Shown here: positions 26,901 to 30,221 of the stretch, one piece after another
Numbering within the stretch: the stretch's first letter is position 1
How the letters are laid out: the number at the start of each line of letters is the position of its first letter
NCBI GenBank assembly: GCA_029564465.1
Contig: JAKQPY010000106.1
Span: 1 to 30,221 of the forward strand
Length of the DNA stretch: 30,221 nucleotides
Source: JAGOEF01 sp029564465
GTDB taxonomy: Bacteria; Bacteroidota; Bacteroidia; Bacteroidales; ML635J-15
Direction: 5' to 3'
The notes under the pieces: model-generated
Databases searched by the model: none
What the model was told of the DNA's origin: nothing
What the model saw: only the letters and a program-made list of their open reading frames with translations
Program-made: the position numbers and the translations under genes

Positions 26901-27938
26901 GGAAGCTACACAGTAACAATCAACGACAACTGGGGATGCACAGGAACAGCAAGCGAGAGCATTACCCAACCTACCGAGATGGTTATTAACTCAACAGTAC
27001 AAAACGTACACTGCCGTGGCGGTGCTGATGGAACTATTAATGTATCTGCCAGCGGGGGTATTTCACCCTACACGTATAATTGGACAACGGGCTCACACCA
27101 GACATTTTTGCAGGGTTTACCCGGTGGAACTTACACAGTAACCGTTACTGATGCTCAGAATTGTCAAAAGACTCACACGGCGTTTGTTGGAGAGCCCCTG
27201 ATGCCGGTTACAATACACGCCTTAATTAACCATGTAAGCTGCTATGGCGGTAACGACGGAAGCATACTTATGAACGCCACCGGCGGCACTGTTCCTTTCG
27301 TATATAGTTGCAACAACCATGGCATTCCTGAAGGGCAATCATCCGTTGGTTCATTGAGTACAGGAGAATATATGCTGGTTGTATCCGACTACTATGGCTG
27401 CACCGACGATACGATAGTCAACATCATTGAACCTGCACAAATTACTGTAAGCACTGTGCTGAGCGACCCGACTTGTATTGGCAACAACGATGGTGCCATT
27501 GCCATCGTGGCAGCAGGAGGTACAGAACCCTACAGATATCTGTGGGAAACCAACACCTTTAACCTGCCATTTTTTGATGGTCTGGGCGAAGGTAGTTACA
27601 CCTTTGCGGTGGTCGATTACAATGATTGTCGAGTAAATGTCGGACCATTGATTCTTGAAGACGATCCGGTAAGTTGTATCCGCATACCGGATGCTTTTAC
27701 ACCGAATGCTGATGGGGTAAACGACACATGGATTATCGAAAACATCGAGATGTTTCCAAAAGCGCGCGTTCAGGTGTTTAACCGCTGGGGGCAGGAACTT
27801 TACAATTCCGATTTCCGCGAAGGCGACTGGGACGGTGTGTATAATGGAAAACTCATGCCTACGGGTGTATATCTCTATGTGATTGAACTGTTTAATGGGA
27901 CAAGCCCGTTTACAGGAACTGTTACATTAGTTAAATAA
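23988..27938 (+). CDS. SprB-repeat adhesin with T9SS type B (CHU_C) sorting domain
   Basis: This encodes 1316 residues with a signal peptide (1-25, ending DAYG-Q). A Cys-rich N-terminal domain (about 26-170, more than twelve cysteines in CGGCTVCGADYWC-like spacing) is followed by an Ig-like unit (about 175-240), two near-identical 70-residue units (about 244-383) and eleven SprB-type repeats (about 383-1224), each with SGGTPPYTYLWS-, GNYSVTVTD- and GC-x-x-T elements. The last 90 residues (IRIPDAFTPNADGVNDTW...FNRWGQELY...TGTVTLVK) are a CHU_C sorting domain. SprB in Flavobacterium johnsoniae is a mobile gliding adhesin secreted by the T9SS; this protein is much shorter, so gliding is not implied. 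Adhesion or surface-layer function is likely. The N-terminal Cys-rich domain is not one I recognise. The gene ends 20 bases before a strong terminator. Confidence 0.92.
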   Translation: MKHIYLIILASTILITAFVTDAYGQTATTTVTYSGFQACGGCTVCGADYWCTNTPGSYCGDTPPCQSKTFFDPVPAGHVVTSVTINYYTASCEGASFVASINSFSVPMAWDGASGCLCDDLPCMMTTSVSANYPCGMPGYNYGGNNTFNLCSSGPMCINRAVLIFTYVDPDVITPSITASGPLSFCAGGSVVLDAGSGYPSYSWNTGATSQTITATTAGTYSVTVSSSTGCTTGSSSVNVSIAPFVTPTFTQLGPYCMGASPGALPTTSTNGITGSWSPATISTAAVGNTVYTFTPNAGQCASNTTMTVTVNASPTPTFNALGPYCTGQAPGTLPTTSTNGVTGTWSPATINTSTPGTTTYTFTPTAGQCASTATMNITTRQNPVPTATIHGNPSCSGSTDGSIVVSVTGGTTPYSFLWNTGAITQDLFNVGAGNYSLVVTDFYGCTGSTAATLSQPNPVVGSVVSVTPCVCNTLGSATVSASGGTGPYTFTWPASAGGVVGATANNLAAGNYTVSVVDQLGCSTTIPVSVGTSGSVGASLGTVNNITCFGQNNGSIALTITPGTAPYTINWGSGTASTASTSYTISNLSAGNYNITVSDLNGCSTTLNNITISEPPALSASVASINHVTCSGLSNGSASISVNGGTPGYTFVWNPAWVSGQNPTGLSAGNYSVTVSDSHSCTATQSFTINENSDIVVSVTTQNAACFGETGSATVQVVSGGTPPYSILWQDNSTQFTNNNIPAGTNFGYTVSDNLGCPYSSTVSITEPALLTSVVSGVDVTCGGGNNGSASVNVTGGGTPPYFYHWSNNSPNPMIGYLVAGTYYVTVTDYNGCTNTHSVTINEPPALSVTASSSPLVCGQNAGSATASASGGTPPYTYLWSNSFSGASVSNLLTGNYSVTATDQHGCTALAGTVVTLTGIINPTISQLQQISCFGSANGVLSASAADAQNPVSYHWSNNSIQQTISNLPAGSYTVTINDNWGCTGTASESITQPTEMVINSTVQNVHCRGGADGTINVSASGGISPYTYNWTTGSHQTFLQGLPGGTYTVTVTDAQNCQKTHTAFVGEPLMPVTIHALINHVSCYGGNDGSILMNATGGTVPFVYSCNNHGIPEGQSSVGSLSTGEYMLVVSDYYGCTDDTIVNIIEPAQITVSTVLSDPTCIGNNDGAIAIVAAGGTEPYRYLWETNTFNLPFFDGLGEGSYTFAVVDYNDCRVNVGPLILEDDPVSCIRIPDAFTPNADGVNDTWIIENIEMFPKARVQVFNRWGQELYNSDFREGDWDGVYNGKLMPTGVYLYVIELFNGTSPFTGTVTLVK
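24718..25128 (+). repeat. Two tandem 210-base units in the adhesin gene
   Basis: Two consecutive units encode F/SPTPTF-x-x-LGPYC...TSTNG-x-TG-WSPATI...TYTFTP-x-AGQCAS. They differ at few residues but at many third-codon bases, so the duplication is not very recent. They differ in type from the following SprB repeats. Confidence 0.7.
25134..27660 (+). repeat. Eleven SprB-type repeats, about 225-240 bases each
   Basis: Each unit encodes a C-x-G/N-x-N-G-S start, a GGTPPY-W core, a GNY-V-V-D segment and GC-T before a short link ending in EP or QP. The units are clearly divergent, with no two alike at base level by eye. Confidence 0.75.
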
Positions 27939-27958
27939 AATACGGATTTATTAAATTT

Positions 27959-27991
27959 AAGAAAAAAGAACCCACAAGGTTCTTTTTTCTT
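27959..27991 (+). terminator. Strong bidirectional intrinsic terminator
   Basis: A 14-bp stem (27959-27972 with 27978-27991; core GAAAAAAGAACC/GGTTCTTTTTTC) closes a 5-base loop CACAA, with T-runs on both strands. It begins 20 bases after the adhesin stop and insulates it from the IS element. Confidence 0.85.
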
Positions 27992-28021
27992 TTAAAAGTA
28001 ATTTGAAAATAAATTTTTCAT

Positions 28022-28029
28022 TATATTTG
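28022..28029 (+). promoter_or_regulatory. Possible -7 promoter element for the IS110 left end
   Basis: TATATTTG fits TAnnTTTG. The nearest TTTG upstream (28002-28005) is 16 bases away, shorter than the usual 19-20. It would drive the structured stretch before the transposase and perhaps the transposase itself. Whether it lies inside the element is unknown. Confidence 0.35.
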
Positions 28030-28076
28030 TAATGATTGTGTTTATAAGGAATTAAAGGATTATTTATGCTCATTTC

Positions 28077-28233
28077 ACTTGCGATATTGTCTCATTCTTG
28101 CATTCATCAGACAAAGCAAGTAATCTCTAAAATCAACAGACTAAAATTTTAACGATATGAAATATCCATGAGCGAATAAAAATAAGCACACCAACCGCGA
28201 TGAATATTTACCTTCGTAGCAAACTTAATTGCT
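28077..28233 (+). ncRNA. Candidate IS110 bridge RNA region, left end
   Basis: Three hairpins can be drawn by hand. (a) 28077-28121: ACTTGC/GCAAGT outer stem, asymmetric GATA/A internal loop, TTGTCT/AGACAA inner stem, 16-base loop. (b) 28154-28166: GATAT, GAA, ATATC. (c) 28217-28234: TAGCAA, 6 bases, TTGCTA, with the A of the transposase ATG in its last base. IS110-group elements are known to encode a bridge RNA before the recombinase gene. Whether this stretch is that RNA is inference; guide pairing could not be checked. Confidence 0.35.
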
Positions 28234-29516
28234 ATGACAGAGATAAAATTTCCTCAGGTTGTAAAGGTAGGCTGTGGTCTTGATGTTCACAGGAGTTTAA
28301 TCACAGCTACCATAAGAAAGAGCGACGATAATCTGGAAACCAGAGAGTTTGACGCTTACACAAGTTCTTTGAAAAGTTTGAGAGATTGGTGCAAAGCAGA
28401 GAAAGTTACTCATATTGCTATGGAAAGCACAGGAGTATACTGGAAGCCAGTTTTTAATGTTTTGGAAGAAGACTTTGAGATACTTTTGGTCAACGCACGA
28501 CATGTAAAAAACGTACCGGGTCATAAAACGGACAAAAAAGACAGCCGTTGGTTGAGTAAGCTATTGCTAAGTGGTTTATTAAAAGGAAGCTTTATTCCAC
28601 CCTGCGATATTAGAAATCTTCGCGATTTAGTTCGTTATAAAAAGAAAGTGATAGCCCAAGCATCTAGTGAGAAAAACCGGATTATAAAAATACTTGAAGA
28701 TGCAAACATTAAACTTTCCAGTGTATTGAGCAATGTTGATGGGGCAGTCGGAACAAAGATTATTAATAGTCTGATAGACGGCAATGCAGACATAAATGCA
28801 CTAATGACATTCTACCACGGTAAGATCAAGACCAGCAGAGAAGAATTTCGTCTGGCTTTAGAAGGAAAAGTCACAGATCATCACCGTTTTATGTTACAAC
28901 TGCATAGGGACAGTATAGCTGAGAAAGAAAGACTCATAGAGAGGATTGATGCTCAGATTGATTTAGCTACAAAGGAATATCAGATAGAAGTTGATTTGCT
29001 TCAAAGTATCCCAGGTATTGGAAAGGATAGCGCAATTAGCATAATCAGTGAAATAGGTGTTGATATGAGCAAATTTCCAAACGAAACTCATTTAAGCAGT
29101 TGGGCGGGGATGAGCCCTGGAAATAATGAGACTGGTGGAAAAAAAAAGTAGCAAGGACAGTGCATGGCAATAAATACTTGCAAAGCACTTTGGTTGAATG
29201 CGGATGGGGTGCGACCAGAAAGAAAGATGGATTTTTAAAACGCAAATATGAGAGTTTAGTCGGAAGACGTGGTAAGAAAAAAGCGCTGATTGCCGTTGGG
29301 CATAAAATAATAATTGCTGCATACCATGTTATTAAAGACAAAGAAGCTTACAAAGAACCGGTATTACATGAAAATCCAAGAAAAAAGCAAAAACAAGTTA
29401 GAAATTATCTTAACAGATTGAAAGTTTTGGGATACGATGTTTGCATTGAAGATTTTTTTAATGAAGGTCGTTTTTTTACTGAGCCTAAACAGAGCTCGAG
29501 TATGAAATTGACATAG
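28234..29516 (+). CDS. IS110-family transposase, split in two frames at an A9 run
   Basis: The first frame (28234-29151, 305 residues) carries the N-terminal DEDD domain: Asp17 (GLDVH), Glu64 (AMESTGVYW), Asp100 and Asp103 (KTDKKDSRWL), a coiled-coil middle, and the beginning of the Transposase_20 domain (LQSIPGIGKDSA from 256, LSSWAGMSPGNNETGGKKK to the stop). The rest of that domain (VARTVHGNKYLQSTLVECGW...RRGKKKALIAVGHKIIIAAYHV) continues in the -1 frame to 29516. Slipping back one base at A_AAA_AAG (29142-29148) would join them into about 427 residues. The position where relatives have a conserved Ser (N-E-S-A-G-K) is Thr300 here. The enzyme would cut and rejoin DNA guided by an element-encoded RNA. 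It is either a frameshift-regulated gene or a pseudogene; single-frame transposases are the rule in this family. Confidence 0.8.
29139..29189 (+). promoter_or_regulatory. Possible -1 frameshift signal in the transposase gene
   Basis: Nine A residues (29139-29147) plus G give the in-frame slippery heptamer A_AAA_AAG followed directly by TAG. Ten bases on, a hairpin can form: AGTGC (29159-29163), 3x3 internal loop, GCAA (29167-29170), 7-base loop, TTGC (29178-29181), GCACT (29185-29189). Transcriptional slippage on the A-run is an alternative. Confidence 0.5.
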
Positions 29517-29517
29517 T

Positions 29518-29616
29518 CCGTAAAAACGGGCACTCAAGTTTAAGCACCAACCGTTGTTACTAATTCTGTTACACAGAAGGGAGTACGAACATGAAAATTT
29601 AATCTCTTAAACTTGA
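29518..29616 (+). ncRNA. Structured right end of the IS110 element
   Basis: Directly after the transposase stop is a CCGT-AAAA-ACGG hairpin (29518-29529). Next, an 11-bp perfect inverted repeat TCAAGTTTAAG (29534-29544) / CTTAAACTTGA (29606-29616) encloses a small hairpin TTCTGT-TAC-ACAGAA (29564-29578). IS1111-group relatives carry their RNA on this side, so it could be RNA or a site bound by the transposase. No promoter is evident. Confidence 0.3.
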
Positions 29617-29660
29617 TTTTTAATTAACTGAATTTTAAACGTTTACAAAATTATATACAC

Positions 29661-30158
29661 ATGAAACATTACTTTTTACTTTTTACAGTATGTATTCTAT
29701 TTTCAGGAAGTGTTTTTTCGCAGCAGGCGATTGCAACGAAAAACGCGGATTTTTTCGAGAGAAACGCCACCATGAAATCAGAATTTCAAAATCAGAAGGT
29801 AGTTTTGTTCCGCTTGGTCAATACCATGGGGTATGAAACTCAAATTTTAGACTTGATTGGGAAAAACGAAAAAGTATTTGAATTTAAAATGAAAGATCAG
29901 GGGTATTGCTATGCTATTCTCGACAAGTCAGTAACTCCTGATGACGTTCGCAATATGGTTTCCAACTTGGGGGTGAATTTCGATATCACCAGCATCAAAC
30001 TATTCGACCGCTGTTTTATTGATTGCAGCCTGCCGGCTGATTTCCCATTGTATCAGGACAATGGCAACCCCAAAGCCGATAAAAACGTCTTTATTCAAAA
30101 TCTTGATTCATGGAGAAAATTGAATCCGGGCCTATATGAAAAGTATTTTGGATTGTAG
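29661..30158 (+). CDS. Small exported protein of unknown function
   Basis: This encodes 165 residues with a signal peptide (1-20, ending SVFS-QQ). I do not recognise the family. The mature part begins AIATKNADFFERNATMKSEF and contains a strand-helix pattern (VVLFRLVNTMGYETQILDLIG, YCYAILDKSVTPDDVRNMVSNLGVNFDI) reminiscent of small ferredoxin-like folds; the tail is helical (NVFIQNLDSWRKLNPGLYEKYF). Three cysteines are present, two in DRCFIDC, five residues apart. No lipobox or sorting domain. It may come before another secreted-protein gene that begins 43 bases after its stop, resembling the small-protein-then-adhesin arrangement at 23536-27938, though the small proteins share no evident similarity. 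Upstream, the IS110 element separates it from the adhesin gene. Confidence 0.75.
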   Translation: MKHYFLLFTVCILFSGSVFSQQAIATKNADFFERNATMKSEFQNQKVVLFRLVNTMGYETQILDLIGKNEKVFEFKMKDQGYCYAILDKSVTPDDVRNMVSNLGVNFDITSIKLFDRCFIDCSLPADFPLYQDNGNPKADKNVFIQNLDSWRKLNPGLYEKYFGL

Positions 30159-30201
30159 ACTTAAAATTCACTGATAATCTTGAAAATTAAAAAATCACAT
30201 T

Positions 30202-30221
30202 ATGAATAGAATTTTTACCCT
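30202..30221 (+). CDS. Start of a further gene, cut by the window end
   Basis: ATG at 30202 opens a frame reading MNRIFT, the kind of start seen before a signal peptide in this region. It follows an A-rich leader 43 bases after the previous stop. Only six codons are visible, so the call rests on position and start context. Confidence 0.35.

Larger units (their letters stand above)
28077..29616 (+). mobile_element. IS110-family insertion sequence (boundaries uncertain)
   Basis: The element carries one transposase reading frame of the DEDD type, split at a run of nine A. I see no terminal inverted repeats, which fits the IS110 family. The exact ends could not be set: the left end lies between the terminator (27991) and about 28183, and the right end between 29517 and 29660. 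The coordinates given run from the first hairpin before the gene to the last after it. A short similar motif occurs on both sides: TAAGCACACCAACCG (28183-28197) and TAAGCACCAACCG (29541-29553). It sits between the adhesin terminator and a small exported protein gene, apparently without breaking either. Confidence 0.75.

Noticed and set aside
24718..27660. Regularly spaced repeats that might be taken for a CRISPR array
   Set aside because: They are divergent protein-coding units of 210-240 bases in one frame, far too long for CRISPR and with no constant direct repeat.
28066..28152. A 28-codon reading frame (MLISLAILSHSC...) after an AAGGATT sequence and the TATATTTG element
   Set aside because: It lies over the hairpins of the IS left end, has no recognisable features and could arise by chance; kept only as an alternative reading of that stretch.
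28000..29660. Terminal inverted repeats or target duplication for the IS element
   Set aside because: None could be found by eye at matching distances; IS110 elements usually lack them, so the ends were left open.
1..30221. tRNA or rRNA genes
   Set aside because: No cloverleaf-like or rRNA-like stretch was recognised in the gaps, all of which are shorter than 300 bases.

Overview
The window looks like a chromosomal segment of a Bacteroidota bacterium, probably an anaerobic or microaerophilic Bacteroidales/Marinilabiliales relative; the rank below phylum is inference. The reasons are type IX secretion system (T9SS) substrates with type A and type B (CHU_C) C-terminal sorting domains, a PorP/SprF protein, SprB repeats, and several promoter-like elements of the Bacteroidota form TTTG-N19/20-TAnnTTTG.

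Layout. (1) 1-3201, + strand: the 3' part of a large T9SS type A surface protein and a small exported protein with its own promoter. (2) 3210-13392, - strand, a long co-directional run: two UPF0104-type flippase-like membrane proteins, a GNAT acetyltransferase, a DUF438/hemerythrin/PAS protein and its DUF1858/DUF2249 partner, then yggS, a PorP/SprF protein and a 1101-residue SBBP/Ig-repeat type B substrate. The last three overlap at their stop/start codons. A peptide deformylase homologue with an export signal ends the run. (3) 13569-17865, + strand: a compact glycan operon with two tandem O-antigen ligase/polymerase-like proteins, a DegT-type sugar aminotransferase and a PglC-like phosphoglycosyl transferase. 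Three of its genes overlap. (4) 17875-23264: a LexA/CI-like XRE-S24 regulator (-), a secreted esterase (+), plsY (+) and a TMTC-like membrane protein with TPR repeats (-). (5) 23536-27938, + strand: a small exported protein and a 1316-residue SprB-repeat adhesin with a CHU_C domain, ending at a strong terminator. (6) about 28000-29616: an IS110-family element. (7) 29661-end: another small exported protein and the first codons of a further gene.

The genes fit an organism that invests in its surface: T9SS substrates with an outer-membrane partner, a short polysaccharide locus, and membrane glycan-type enzymes. The element most worth a second look is the IS110 family insertion. Its transposase is split at a run of nine A residues that contains a classic A_AAA_AAG slippery heptamer followed by a hairpin, so full-length protein would need -1 frameshifting. 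The position where I expect the family's catalytic serine appears to be threonine. Both non-coding ends can fold into hairpins, which makes them candidates for bridge RNA. None of this was tested by alignment or folding software; all pairings and positions were read by hand.
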